A stretch of 64,000 nucleotides of DNA, from assembly GCA_023512835.1 (NCBI GenBank), contig CM042084.1, positions 46,671,609 to 46,735,608 on the forward strand, read 5' to 3'. Shown piece after piece: positions 1-13,652 of this stretch. Source of the stretch: Taxillus chinensis (Eukaryota > Streptophyta > Magnoliopsida > Santalales > Loranthaceae). Within the stretch, counting starts at the first letter, position 1; the number at the start of each line of letters is the position of its first letter. The position numbers and the translations under genes were made by a program. The notes under the pieces are model-generated. The model had not been told where the DNA came from, ran no database searches, and saw only the letters and a list, made by a program, of their open reading frames with translations.

Positions 1-231
1 ATAGAGAGTTTATTGGAAATACTATTACATAATATAAAACTGTAAATTAACATTTTAACTCATAAAAAAGATGAAAAGTACATAAACACATGAAATAAGT
101 CACAATGGTGTGCTACGTATTTATTAACAAATAATCACTTGCTCTAATGTTTTTTCACTCCAAATTGACATCTGTAATGATGGATTCTGTTATGCATGCC
201 TAAAGCAAGTTGTCTTCTACAATCCTTCTAG

Positions 232-3200
232 GTGGAATGATGTCACTAGCTATAAAGTCAAAGACAAAAGATACTGTTACGTGCAATGTAGTTGATGGTG
301 GAGAATTAAAATCAAGGCGTCATTTAAATGTGCGTGGGAAAAGTGCAACCTTGCCATCAATAACAGGTTACTTTTTATTAGTTGTTTATATCCTATTTTC
401 TCCAAAAAAGAAAGGTTACCTTTTGTTTTCAGATGCATATATTCGGTATTTCATATATAAATATTATATTTTATGTGTTTGTAAATTCATTAATATTCTT
501 TTATTGAGTTGTTTGTTGCTTCTTTCACTTTACAGACAAAGATTGGGAAGACATAAAATTTGGCGTGGATAACAAAGTTGACTTTTATGCGGTTTCTTTT
601 GTAAAGGATGCTAAAGTTGTCCATGAATTAAAAGATTATCTCAAAAGTAAACTCCTTCCCATCACCCCACCTTTTTCTGACATCATATTCCCTTCTTACT
701 TTTGAGGTTTTCTGTTGTTCGTTTTAAATAGTGGAAAACCTCTTTTATAGGATGCAAAGCAGATATTGCTGTGATTGTAAAAATAGAAAGTGCAGACTCC
801 ATACCAAATCTTCATTCAATAATTTCTGCTGCTGATGGGGTAGGAAGAATGTCTCCTTCAACTCTTGAACTCTATTTATTCTTTTGAAAATACTTGCTTG
901 GAACTTTTAAACGTAGTTTTAAGTTGCATTAATTTTTTATTTTCCAACTATTTTGAACATTCATACCAATGTTATTCAGTAAAATAAGGGCCAAACTTGG
1001 TCTTTGCAAAACGATTCTTCTTATCTCCCAATAATTGTGCACAATACCGGTCTGTGGACATATTCTTGGATTGCTGTGAGCTTTGAGTTCTTGACTAGTG
1101 AATTTTGTTGCACATTTCCTTGATATGTGGAGATGTTTTTGTAAACTGGATCAATCCATCCATTTTGTAAACTATAAAGAGTCTATTGTATATCCCATAT
1201 TCCCATACATAAATAACTCAGAAATTTTCTGCATTATAAAAATATACTTGATATTCTCTATTTATCTATCAGTTGCAAATGCATTTTACTGGTTCACTAA
1301 TTTGGAGTCAGCTTGAAATGTGACTGACATAATCATAACTTCTGTGAAGGCTCATCCTTCCATCAGTAGATGTTAGTTAGATTAAAAGGGTAGTTTACTA
1401 TACTGAGACAAATTGTACCTTCATTCAGCATGAACGGGTATGTTTTTAATCCAGAGTAGGACCGTCATGTTTTAATCTTGTCACAGGGTTTCTTTTATGT
1501 TTTTACTGTTAGGCAATGGTTGCTCGTGGGGATCTAGGAGCTGAACTTCCAATTGAAGAAGTCCCTTTATTGCAGGTAATCTTGATTATACAAAAGGTTA
1601 AGTTTTGGTGGGGCTACTTTGCGCCTACCAGCAAGTTGTAGTTTGAGTTGAGCAATATAGTCTTGCTTTATATATGCATGAGGTACTCTTTCTTGATAAA
1701 TAATGTTTTTATTGAGTAAATCCCCACCCATTGTGTTTTTACCGAGTAAATTTCCCTCATTTTTTGCATCCTTGTGAAGCGATGAAGCTGGGATTCTTTT
1801 CTTGAGGGGGCACAATATAAAAGTTAAATATTACTTTCGCAGAACTATTTACTGATATAAATGAGAGCTATTCTTATCATGGGCCTATGGCACAACTTGC
1901 ATCGTGCCCTAAAATTTTCATACTTGTCAACATTTTAAAAAATAATCCATTCATATATATGAAAATAATATAATAGCTATAAAAGAAATCACAAATTTTT
2001 ACTGTGAAGTACGAGGGTTCTTTCATAAATTATATTTTAACGATAGATATCTACGTGATTGATCATTTTTTATAATGGCCGAATTATTCACAAATGTCTA
2101 TATAAGAAGGAAAAAAGATGACCCATGATAAAAGAATTTCTGAAGCCCTTACTTATGTGTGTCTATATATCATGAATATTAATACATCGAATATTTTCTA
2201 TATAATCGTAAGACCAAATGTTAGACGAACAAAATAAAATTTTTTTTATTACACATTCTTTTGGGTTGAATTCTACCATAGAAAAAGTAATTAGATTAAG
2301 GCTGCTAGCATTTGTGGCCGCCTCATGTCCCATTTTCCATTTGGAAATATTTTAGCAAGTGTGTGATTTAACTTTCTCCAGTATTGAAGCATAAATGGAA
2401 CAATTCTCTAATAATAAGAGATTTGTCTTAAATATTTAAAACAAAATAAGCAAATATTTAGTGAAATGCATTATTATTTATTCTTTATAGAGATAACTTT
2501 CGACACAGCTTTGCTCCTGTTATTGTGTATGAATTTTGTTTTTGTGTGGACATCTCAGTTATGATAAATAGAGAACTGCTGTCCAGATATGGCGTTTCTT
2601 GTCATTAATTAGTGCTTTTGTTGTCCTTGGATTCATTTTATGGTTGTTTTATTACATAATTAAAGGCATAAATTTTCAATCAGGAAGACATCATTGGAAG
2701 GTGTCGCCGGGCGCAGAAGCCAGTCATTGTAGCCACAAACATGTTGGAAAGTATGATAGATCATCCAACACCAACGAGAGCAGAAGTGTCTGACATTGCA
2801 ATTGCAGTTCGAGAAGGTTCTGATGCAGTCATGCTTTCTGGAGAAACTGCTCACGGAAAGTATGTTAAATTAGCTTCCCCACTGATGAATCTTTCCTGTT
2901 TAGCCCGCCCACTGCCGAATGCCTAGAAACTGATTTATAAAGAAAATTTTAAAAGCATACCCCATGCATAAAATAAGGCAAACCTTGAGCTCATGGCCTT
3001 TTAACTTGGTAGTTGCATGCCTCAGGCTGCTTGAGAATAGGTTAATGGGTCTTAGAAACGGGGCATGGCAAATTCCTTCTTACTTTTTTTTTTAAATGTC
3101 CAACTTTAGCGATATGCATTCTGTACAAATTCTTTTTTATTTGACTTTTTGATCTTTTCAACAAATATTTCCTTGCAGCAGTAGTTTCTTAAAAGAAATA

Positions 3201-6200
3201 CAAGGTGCATCTAGGTGTACACGCATTGTTGTGAATTATAAGATTGGGGTTTGTTTTATTCAAAGCCATGTGCCAACTCCAAGTAGGTTTTATGTTTCTT
3301 GTAGTGTTGTAAAAAAAGTCCTAGACGGCCATTGGCCATCTGTCTAGACGGCCAGTTCCAGGCCAAAAAAGGCCATGATCGTTTTTTCTCTCTATAAACG
3401 TCCAGACGGCTGTTTTTTGCAGTCTGGATGGTCGTTGACCATTTGTGTCTTAAAAAACCGTTTTGCTGACTGAAAAAAAAAAGAAACTGAAGGAGAGTCC
3501 AGAAAAGGCGAGAGAAGAAGGAAGGAAAAAATGTCCTTCACAATCCCAAAATCGCATGTAGCAGGCCATCACCAGCGACACATCCCTCAGATGTAGGCAT
3601 CCCTCAGCGATATCATCTGCTACAGCCACCCTTCTCTCTCTCTCTTACCAATGCACCAAGCAGGCGGTGATTCCCTCCCTTTTCTACCAGCGCAGCAGGA
3701 ACCCCCGCACCAGGCATCACCCTACATTCCCTTGTACCAGTGCTACAGGCAGCAGCTAGAGATGTTAGCTCCCTCTTATTCTTCTGCTCCCTCATTAGGG
3801 GGCACCTTCCAAGCCCTCTCGCTTCCTGGGTCTTTGTTCCTCTTTCATCTCTCTCTCTCTCTTTTTTAAAAAAATCTCACCAGTGCTTATCATATCCTCT
3901 TTCTTCTTCTTTTTTTACCCTTCTTCATTGTTGTGTGCTTTGTTCTGTCTGGGTCTGCGGTAATGATGGCTCTGCTAATGCATTTTTGGCCTTTTTTCTT
4001 GTTTATGCTATTAACTAACACTTATGTTTTTTAATTAATAAATAATGTGCGTGCTTATGTTTTATTAGTAGTATATTTTTAATTTTTTAGTAGAAGTTTG
4101 TGGTACTGTTCTTTTACTGTCTAGATGGTGGACTAGCCTTTGACCGTCTCCCATATTTTACAACCTTGGTTTCTTGATATGTATTTTATATTTTACTTTT
4201 TTTTCCCTGCTCGCTATTGGTATGTTTCATAAATCTGAGCTGTCTCATAGCAAGGCCGTAATTGCTTTGGATTTTCAATTAGAAAGTTGCTTGTCTGTTT
4301 GGCTACCACGTTTCATTGAACCATTTGATTTCACTTTGACATATATTTTAAATTTTATTTTTTATCCTATGATTATTCCTTGTTCAATAAATAAAAAGGA
4401 AGTTTGGCTTTCCTACATTTGTTTTCTGCCCGTCTTCATTTGATTGTATTTTTTAATTAACAGATCTAATTGGAAGTTTATTCTTTTGTTGGATTTTGGG
4501 ACCATATATGATGTTATACCACCGAGTCTTAATTCTTGGAAGATTTTTATATATATTGTTCACGACTAATTTATTAAATTTGTTCATTTATAGTAGTTTT
4601 GCTAACATATTTCATGATGTCCAAAGGTATCCACTGAAAGCCGTTAAAGTAATGCATACTGTTGCACTAAGGACAGAGTCAGGTCTACCACTCAACACTG
4701 TTACTCCACTTCCATCCATTGCCTATAAGGTACACAATGTCTGCTGTGAAATTCCATGGCTTGCTTGTTTTCCTTTTACACTTCTAGGTACAAGTTTTGA
4801 AGTCTAGCCTTTTTTATTGAGTATTTTTAATAACATTAGGGATAAGACATGAAAATGTCATTTATTAAGAAGTTTAATGTCAAATCCGAATGTCATAGTA
4901 CTGATTCCCTTCCTCCCTATCTGTGTTCTGCATCCCCTAATTAATCATTCTTGGCTAATTCTGTATTCGTTTTCCAAATCAAATTGTTTTGTTCTTTGTT
5001 GAAATTTTGCAGAGCCATATGAGTGCAATGTTTGCCTTTCATGCCACTACCATGGCTAACACCCTTCTCACTCCCATCATAGTTTTCACAAGAACAGGAT
5101 CAATGGCGGTACTTTTAAGTCACTATCGTCCATCCTCAACCATTTTTGCCTTCACAAATGAGTGAGTCCAGCAGCAGGATAATGTAAATTATTGTGTTGC
5201 AATTATTGAATTTGTGTACGATACACATGCAATTGTATAATGATGCCTTTCTCTGTAATCCTAAATGATGTTCTTCAAATGATTACCTATGTACACTTTA
5301 GGAAGGTTGTACCTTTTAAAGCCATTGCCAGAAATTTTTGCATATGGTTTGGTAGAGCGAAAACAGTGAGAATGAAATAATAAATTTCACAATGACTTAT
5401 TAACTTTCAAAATTGATTATGAATGTTGGACATAGCCCACAATGGTGAGAGTATGTTGGTCATAGCCAACCGTACTCTGATATATTGGTCATATTCTAAT
5501 GTTTAGAGAAAAGAGGGTTTTGTGTAATTCTTTTTTCTGTTAGTGCAACTGGCATTGCAATGAGGAGCAGTGAGGAGCACTCAAATTGTTTTCTTCTATT
5601 GGCTTCTTGAGAGTTTTAATTTTAAATGTCATAATTTTTCTGAGAGCATGTTATTCCTAACCTCCATCTTTGTGTGTATTCTTTTTAAAATTCTTTAGCA
5701 GATTATTAACACTGCATGCTTTGTTGTTTGGCAAAACTTCTATTGTAATGTGAGTATAGTTTAGGGTGATATTCTTTTGTAATGTGAATATAGTTTAGGA
5801 TTTCCCATTTTACTATTATTTTATATGATAAAAAAGGAGAAGAAGAACCTATGGTCCGTTTTTTGCCGTATAATGATTTGGATGCTGTTAACAAAATATT
5901 TGCTGGACAAGGTTCTCTCATGCAAGTGGACTACATTTCTAGTTTTTGACTAAGAAAATCCATCCAGATTATAGGCCCTGAGTTGAAGTCTTTTTTTTCC
6001 AGGCTCTAACATGTGTCACGTGCATGAGGCAAGAAGTGTATGAATTAGTTTTTAGTCCTTGATGTTCTGCCTTTTACAAGAAAATCTTGTTTTTCTTTTG
6101 CCAAGAATAATTTCATGCGACTTCCAAACCCTTTCCCTCACTTTAGTGGAATATATTTCAATTGCCATTTTCTACTATTGAGCTTTCAAACGCTTTCTTA

Positions 6201-6523
6201 TTGGGCAGAGAACGTGTCAAGCAAAGGCTTGCTCTTTATCATGGTGTGATGCCAATTTACATGAAGCTTACAGATGATGCAGAGGAGACCTTCTCTCAAG
6301 CCTTAAATATACTACTGGTTAGTATGGTTTCCTTATTCCTCGCCGTTTCAACTTCCTCGCTTCTTAGGTGCATTTAAACATGTTTTATGTGGTTTTCCTC
6401 ATCTCTTAGAATAAGGAGCTTTTGACGGAAGGGGAGCATGTCACTCTTGTTCAAAGTGGTGCGCAACCAATTTGGCGCCAAGAATCTACTCACCACATCC
6501 AAGTTCGCAAGGTCCAAGGCTGA
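232..6523 (+). CDS. PKP3: Plastidial pyruvate kinase, PKP3/beta type (5' end outside window)
   Basis: Converts phosphoenolpyruvate and ADP to pyruvate and ATP in plastids, feeding fatty-acid synthesis. Nine exons are readable: 232-366, 536-646, 751-839, 1513-1575, 2684-2859, 4627-4729, 5013-5161, 6209-6317 and 6410-6523 (TGA). All phases join without a break. The N-terminal exons, including the transit peptide, lie upstream of the window. Visible motifs are the pyruvate kinase signature [10 protein letters not shown] (catalytic Lys, exon 3), the metal/substrate region [11 protein letters not shown] (exon 4), and ATNMLESM followed by [20 protein letters not shown] (exon 5). The C-terminus ends [20 protein letters not shown] plus QG. 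The beta-type exon 5 and 6 text and the short extension after QVRK fit PKP3 better than PKP1 or PKP2, as far as I remember those proteins. Intron 5 (2860-4626) is enlarged by a DNA transposon. The gene is convergent with the NPF gene downstream. Family is certain; the PKP3 paralogue call is likely. Confidence 0.93.
3302..4168. mobile_element. Non-autonomous hAT-type transposon in PKP3 intron 5
   Basis: 867-bp element flanked by a perfect 8-bp direct repeat GTTTCTTG (3294-3301 and 4169-4176). The left end reads TAGTGTTGTAAAA and the right end is the reverse complement of CAAGGTTGTAAAA. This gives short terminal inverted repeats of YARNGTTGTAAAA form, as in hAT elements. Subterminal copies of GACGGCC/CTAGACGG lie inside both ends. 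The interior is CT-rich, with no transposase reading frame. It explains the small open frames around 3613-4018, which are not genes. Confidence 0.88.
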
Positions 6524-8360
6524 TTTCTCAAAAGCTTTTCCTTCATAAATTATTTGGAGCTCCTTATCTATAAGTGAATTTGTCATTGTCGGTTTTGGAA
6601 CACGTGATCATGTAATGTATTGTTCTACAATATTAGCGTGTAGCACGAGGTTGTTTAACCTCCAAAATTTTGGCAGAATCTTGGAAATGTTGTAGAAACA
6701 AATAGTTGCGGGTTAGGCTGGTGACAAGCTGTAGAGGTTATGATGCCTTTATTTATTTATTTTTCAAGTCCTTAGGTAGACAGCTGGAATTCTTTGGCAT
6801 TTATACAAGCTTTTGTGAGCGTTACAAAGCTTTTTCTTACTTTCACGTATTTTTTTTGGAGAATTTTGATGTAATGGCCTTGGTTTTGTGAGATAATGAT
6901 ATTTTTTTAAACTAAGAGTGAGTTTCATATTTTGATTGTTTTACACCACAAAGTTTCTTTTAGCCATTTCCTATTGGAGCCCTCACCTATGCGTTGTTAT
7001 CTTGAGCGAGGTTTAAAAATTAAAATAGGTATTATAAGCATTTAGTTGGGATGTTGGGTTTCTGTCCTCATGCATTATGTGTGCACTTTTTTTTTTTTGA
7101 TTGTGACCCGCCCCCTTCTTTTATACTTCATTTGGCAAACAAATAGGTTGAATGTCATTTTTTTTTAAATCAAATTTATCTAAATTGTGTCATTTAGATC
7201 TGAACTTGAGAAAGTCGCATATTTAATTTTTATTTTTTGAAATTAGAGTCGCGACAAATTAGCAAGCATCAACAATTTTATTTAGACCTAAATTAAATAG
7301 GAATGATTGGTTAATACTTGAGAGTTTTAAAACTATAAGCAAGGCGTTTGATCAACATAATTGTTATGTGTTTTGAGTTATCGATGGATTAATCAAAGCA
7401 TTCTTAAAAGCATGAAAATAAGCGTATTTAATGTTTTTTGTACATAATAGTCACTAGACATTATAATACATGTAACTCTAGTGAATATTATATATTTCTA
7501 GTTAGAATAACTTACTAATGTCATTATAAAAATGATTCAATATTATATCACTTTTATTATAAAAATAGTTTGTATCACAAACTTATCAAAATAAAATGAT
7601 TAACTTTAATAATTTATATTAATTTAATTAATAAAACTTAATAAAAATGGTTTTACTATATTAATTTAATTAATAAATCTTTGTATGTGATTTGCACAGA
7701 CCAATAATAATCTTTTGTATATGATACCGCGCAAACAAGCAAAACATGCAATCTAACAAATAAACACATTTAAAAATTTTTATTTCATTCAATAAATGTC
7801 TTTATAAAATTAAGATAAACTTTGTTTTACATGACACCTATCCTAACAAGTAACAACCAAGATAATAAAAGATCCATGGCACATCACATGGAATTGCAGC
7901 GGCCGAGTTCTCTTCCCATTACATTTTTATTCGAAAAAATTGGTTCAAAAATTTGACAGCCTGGCAAATTCACAAAATCTGGGGCGCATATAAACGAGCT
8001 TCAGGTTGAGGACAAATTAATGTAGGTGAAAATGGTAAATGCTGATTTATGAAAGGGACGAGCTGCTAAGAAGACCGAAAGCACTTCATTATAGAATTAG
8101 TGATTATAAGAGCAGGCCGGGTAACCTTTTTCAGCGGTGGGAATTAAGGTCTGAAGCATATATTCTTAATAGTAACTGGATCGATCACTTCTTGGAAAAT
8201 GGGGAACTCGTACAATATTTCCGAAGGAGCTTAACCTCATTCATCGTAAATATGTACTGTGGCTGGCCCCTTCAGTCAACTACCTAGCTAGCTCTAAATT
8301 CAAATTAGACAACTTATCATTTGACAGTCCCATGTAATTGGGAGGACAGGAGTCGGTTAT
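6524..8360. other. Convergent intergenic region, PKP3 / NPF7
   Basis: The 3' untranslated regions of two converging genes with AT-rich sequence between them. The PKP3 3' UTR probably reaches about 6900. The transporter 3' UTR runs leftward from 8360. The middle (about 7000-7850) is AT-rich, with poly-T runs and no supported gene, RNA or transposon end. Confidence 0.6.
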
Positions 8361-11300
8361 TCATGTGCACATGTCATCTTCCTCGTCATTCCCCAAGCAT
8401 TTTCCTTCCAGTCTAATGCACTTGTACCACTTTGCACACACCACATAGACAACCAGGTCAACTGTTGTCAAACCAGCTAGGAGGAAGTAGAACCTGTCCA
8501 AGTGTCCCTTGTTGAGGTTACCTGGGATCCATCCTGGCAAGTGACCCTCTGTAGATATCTTCATCACCACTGTCACAAGCAAGCTACTGACATAGTTGCC
8601 GAGCGAGATGGACGTCATACAAAGTGCACTCCCGAAGCTCTTGAGCCCATCTGGTGTTTGGGCATTGAAGAACTCCAGCTGGCCAACGTACATGAACACC
8701 TCGGATGCTCCTATGAAGACGTACTGAGGGACTTGCCAAAAGATGCTCAGTGAGCTGGAGCCTTCACAGTGAGTGCAATCCTTGTTTGCATACTTTAGTC
8801 TGTTAAACTCCACAATCCCTGCTGTGATCATAGCTATTATTGCTATGACAAGGCCAATTCCCATTCTTTCAAGCTCCGTAAGCCCATTGGAGCTCTTCTT
8901 TTTTAGTCTCCCGACAAGCGGGACCAGGACACGTCGGTAGAGGAAGATGAAGGCGGCAACGCTAAGAATGTCAAAACCTGACATGCTCGCGGGTGGGATT
9001 CGGAAGTTCATGACGGTGGTACTCATGGCAGCACCTTGTTCCACGAAGAGCGAGGCCATCTGTGTGAAAACAACTGAATATATTATGGTGCATAGCCAGA
9101 TTGGCAACAGTTTCAGTATGCACTTGACTTCCTCGACTTGAGAAATTGGGCAGAGATGCCATGGATTCTGAATCCCATGCTCGTGGTTTTCCAAATCCGT
9201 TGAGGAAATATATGCCGCTCTATCCAGGAACCTACAATATATATATATATAGCGATTGCCTATCAAAGTCAGCAATGTCTCTAGTGAGACAGGTGATTGA
9301 TATTGTGGTAGCTGAGAGGTATATATACTTACTTGAATCCATTGGTATGGAGTATATTTCTAGCGCCATTCATGGAGGAACTTTTTGATTTCACTTCAAA
9401 GAGGTCCACAGTTCCGGGAGGTACAGTCGACCTCCACTTCCTGGTTGCGGCCACGATCACCTGACTGAACCTTGCCACCGGGTTCCCACTGGGCTTGAAG
9501 TGCCTGTACTGGGGGGTTCCAATCAGGAACAAAGCCAAGGCTGCAAAGGCGGAGGCAGTGGACAACCAAAATCCTAGATCCCACAACCCTTCATCCTCGA
9601 AGTACACCAATATGGTGTTTGAGAACAGGGAACCAAGGTTGAGAGCCAGATAGAAGTAGCTAAAAAAGGCCACCTTTGAGTGGCTCTCCCTCGGATTCTC
9701 CCCGTCAAACTGGTCTGCACCGAATGTGGCAATGTTGGGTTGATAGCCTCCATTTCCAAGGGCAACAAGATATATGGAGAGATAGAACAGTCCAATCCCC
9801 AAGTTTGAGGGAGTACCACATGGGGTGTATCCGTCCCCACAACCTCTGGGATTGACCAAGAAAAACTGTGAAGTAAGTGCTAGGGACACCAAGCCCTGTC
9901 GACATATGCACAAGCAAACATTGAAATCCTTTTTCATATCACCGACGACGCACAAGCAAATATATATATATATGTAAGGAGGGCACACCCGCCCCCATGT
10001 CTGGACATATATTTATCCAAGAAACTGAAATGTATGAGGAATGGATTTTTTGCCCTACTTTATTATATGTAGACGCATGCCACAAATAAGTAACTGAGTA
10101 AAAAGAGAGTATAACAAGTCATTCTTACAGTGACAAAGATGAGTTGGAAGATGGCACAGGTCCTGTATCTTCCCCAGTAGGAATCACTGGCAAAAGCCCC
10201 AACAAGAGAGAATATGTAGACTGTGCCAGTCCATTTGCTCACACTGTTGGCAGCATCAGCATTGTTCTGCTGCAGCACCCTCGTGAGAAACAACACCAAG
10301 TTCACCCCAACGCCAAAGAACGCTAGCGTTGCCAAACCTTGATTCACTGTTTAATTGAATTAAACATGTGTGAGTGTCATCAAATGAAGATGGTTAAGCA
10401 GTGGGTCTCATTAATCTTTTTTAATAATTTATACAGCCGATTAATATCAGATAACCTTCATTTAACTCCAAATCACTCTCTTACTGGTGCATCCCACCTT
10501 AACAATTTATAATAATTATTTAGAGAGAGAGAGTGTGTTTGTAACATGCATGGAGCTTGTTGCAACTTATAACTTTTTTTTTTTTTTGCTAATTGATATA
10601 ATCCATCAGTCCTAATTAAGATGAACATGCAGAAGCATTTGTAATTGGACGAGGACAGCTTACACTAGTGGGCCATGCATGCATACGTCATAAATTATTT
10701 TTAATGCGCAGGTCAGCTGTCCTCATTATAGTGGTCGCCAATATGAGCCACACGAATTTACATGAAAATTGCTTGAACCACCATTACTTGACAAGTACCC
10801 ATCAAAATCCAAGACCGCTCTATCATTCAACCGAGACAATTAATCAATTCAGGTCTTTTATTGGACCATCCATTTAATAGTATGTATTGTTTGAATATTC
10901 TTTTTTCACTTTATCATTCTAATCTGATCCCACCCAAAAAAAGGAAAGAAAAAAAAAACATAAAAGAAAGTTGAATACGTATGAGACACGACAATGTTTG
11001 TCCGTATTCCCTGCAGTGTCGTATATATATAGCTCATTTAACACTCGGAAAAGAGATATAGAACAATTTACACCGCGAAAGAAGCTTTCAAATCAGACCT
11101 CTGTTTAACGGTTATAATCCAACCCAAGTGTACATATATCATGTGGTTGGAACCTTTTCTAGTCTTTTCTTTATCTCATTTCTTTTTTTTTTCTTTTCTC
11201 ATATATATATATATATGATGCAATAAAAAACGAATGAAACGTATATATAAAGCGTCTTATCCAAAACCCAAAATAAAAACATATAATTAACTTGAATTAG

Positions 11301-11919
11301 ATCAGCTGGTAATGGAATTTAAAGTAATAACATAAAAAAAGTTGGGGCAGAAACCGCAGGGAGTAAGCAAAAAGTATGCAGGCAGGGAGGAGGGAGCAGT
11401 TGAAGAAGGAAAATTAGAAGAAAGCTTAAGATAGTATATATTTGGCTTATATATACGAGCGTTTTTCTTCTTCTTATTTACGCGCGTATTAGCTATATAT
11501 AGCTAGTGTTTGGTTTTTTTTTTTTTTTTTTTGGGGGGGGGGGGGGGGTGTGATGGTTCTGTTAATTAGTTGGTGATGACGCATGACAGGAGCTTACAAA
11601 GAATAATAGTTCCGGCAACCCATTTTCCACTTCTTCCTGTGATTGCAGGTTCACCTTTCCCATTCACGCTTCCATCCATGGTACAACCCGCTCCTCCTCC
11701 TTCTTCAACCGTTTCTACCTGTGCCTATATATTATCACAAAACATATTTATGCACCATGTGGATATATGTGTGCGCGTGTGTCATCATTTATGTGTTATG
11801 TTGTCTTTCCATGAGAGATGGAGAGAGATGGAGATTGAAGATGAATAAGCTAGATTAAGAAAATGAAGAAGGAAGCTTTTACTCACATCCTTAGACAACT
11901 GAAAGCATGTCATTGCCAT
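8361..11919 (-). CDS. NPF7.3: NRT1/PTR family 7 transporter (NPF7.3/NRT1.5-like)
   Basis: Plasma-membrane transporter of the proton-coupled oligopeptide transporter/MFS superfamily. NPF7.3 (NRT1.5) loads nitrate into root xylem and has been linked to K+ release. Exons in transcript order are 11887-11919, 11598-11718, 10129-10346, 9333-9895 and 8361-9231 (TGA). They join in phase to 601 aa, the usual family length. Motifs include GVGVNLVLFLTRV, KWTGTVYIFSLVGAF then DSYWGRY, LGNGGYQPNIATFGADQFD, FFSYFYLALNLGSLFSNT, VEEVKCILKLLPIW, FTQMASLFVEQGAAM and FWQVPQYVFIGASEVF. TM1 reads NQGLATL (residues 53-59) where most NPF proteins have ExxE[RK]; I recall the same in Arabidopsis NPF7.3. The first coding exon has only 11 codons. 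Adjacency to PKP3 matches At1g32440-At1g32450 (from memory), which supports 7.3 over 7.1 or 7.2. Confidence 0.93.
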
Positions 11920-12108
11920 TGGTGGTTTCTACACCCACTAGCTAGCTAGAAGCAGATAAAATATATATATATACACAAATTAATGTGGGATGTCTGTATA
12001 TATATATATATGTGGTGTAATGAAGGGCGTAAGATGCAATTATATAAGTTGGTGTCTTAGGTTGGTGATGAGAGAACTGCAAGTAAGGAGGACGGGGGGA
12101 GAGAGTGA

Positions 12109-12118
12109 CTATTTATAG
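12109..12118 (-). promoter_or_regulatory. TATA box of the NPF7 gene
   Basis: Read on the minus strand this is CTATAAATAG, a good plant TATA box, about 190 bp upstream of the transporter start codon. It predicts a transcription start near 12080 and a 5' leader of roughly 160 nt. The leader region contains short (TA)n tracts at 11960-12012. Confidence 0.6.
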
Positions 12119-12887
12119 GTGGGACTGGGGGAGCGTGGATGGAACTGGAATGGAGGGCTAGGATGGCTATTGTTAAGACATGGCCTAAATTTTCCCAAAA
12201 GTCCCGCAATATATATTAAAAATGTTATAACTTTTATTTAAAACCCGTAGTGTACTCTTTATTAAATAAAATTTGGAGCCACATGCGACAGTACCAATGA
12301 ATGTTATGTATGATGAAAAGGGTGGCTTCTGGTCGACCGTTGATGGGTTTGTGCCTGCTCTGTTGTCATCCAAAAAGGGTTTATCTAATCCACCTTTTGG
12401 TGACTGATAATTTGATTTTATTTTAATGTCATACGCCAAAAGCCACGGGCGCATTTCAATTTCCAGGTTGCTTCTTCTTTTATTAATTAGTTTTATTCGT
12501 CCAAAAAAAGCCACCGTTAGTTTTTTTTTTTTTCCCCATTCTGTCATGACTTTTATTTTATGGGTGGTACCCGCCACCCGGGTCGGTGAAAAAAACTGCT
12601 AATAATCCAAAACGGCGCCGTTGTGGTAGGAATACCGAATACGCGCGCGGAACCGAATCGCTTCTCAACTCATCTTCTGCTCTGCTCTGCTCTGCTCTGT
12701 TGCCCGTACCATTACTACTCACATTTCTAACAAAGCTACTCCTAAAATAACATATTCCTTCTCACATTTGATACCGCAACTTTCTACTCTATCCGTCTCT
12801 TGCATATCGTAAAATATGCGAGTGGTTTCCCTTTTTCCTAACAAAGCTAGTACCCTTTTAGCACAACTTCAAGGTCTAAAAATGCAC

Positions 12888-12922
<35 letters not shown>

Positions 12923-13620
12923 ATAACATTTAGCATTGTATTCTCCATATGCAAGAATTACCAAAACTTTCATATTCCAGGCATGCATATTTAAAGCAAA
13001 AAAATAAAAAAAAATATTATTATTTTAATATATGTATATATAATTTTATTTGCATTTTATATATTGGCTGAAATATTCTTTCTCACATTGACTTGATATG
13101 AAAAAATATTAATACAACTACAATAAAAATATTTAAAATTAACTCTGCAACCTATATATATTGATTTAAGAGGAAAAAATATGAAATAGTTTTCTAATAT
13201 ATATAAATTTCACGCCCGCAGACATGAAATAGTTTTCCTGTGATTAAATATGCAAAAGCACTAGCTTCCTCATATTCTTTATTCAATGGCCAATATGAAT
13301 GGAAGGAGAATTTCATGTGTTCATATTATATATTTATTGGGAAATCAGTCGATCGATTTACATCAATAGATTGCACATACAAATAATATGACAAGAGACC
13401 AAACATATATTCGAAAATAACGCGCGGTCACCCCCAGCTGGAATTCTTTTCCTGGTCTTCCACTTTCTCTCCTCTATCATTCGCACCAGTCCCTCGATCG
13501 ATCTCCTCTCAACTCCAGCCACCAAGCATCACCACACACAATGACACAATCCACATGCACAGTTTGCCTTGGCATCACCAAATGATCCTTCTTCTTCCAA
13601 GCATATATATATATATATAG

Positions 13621-13652
<32 letters not shown>

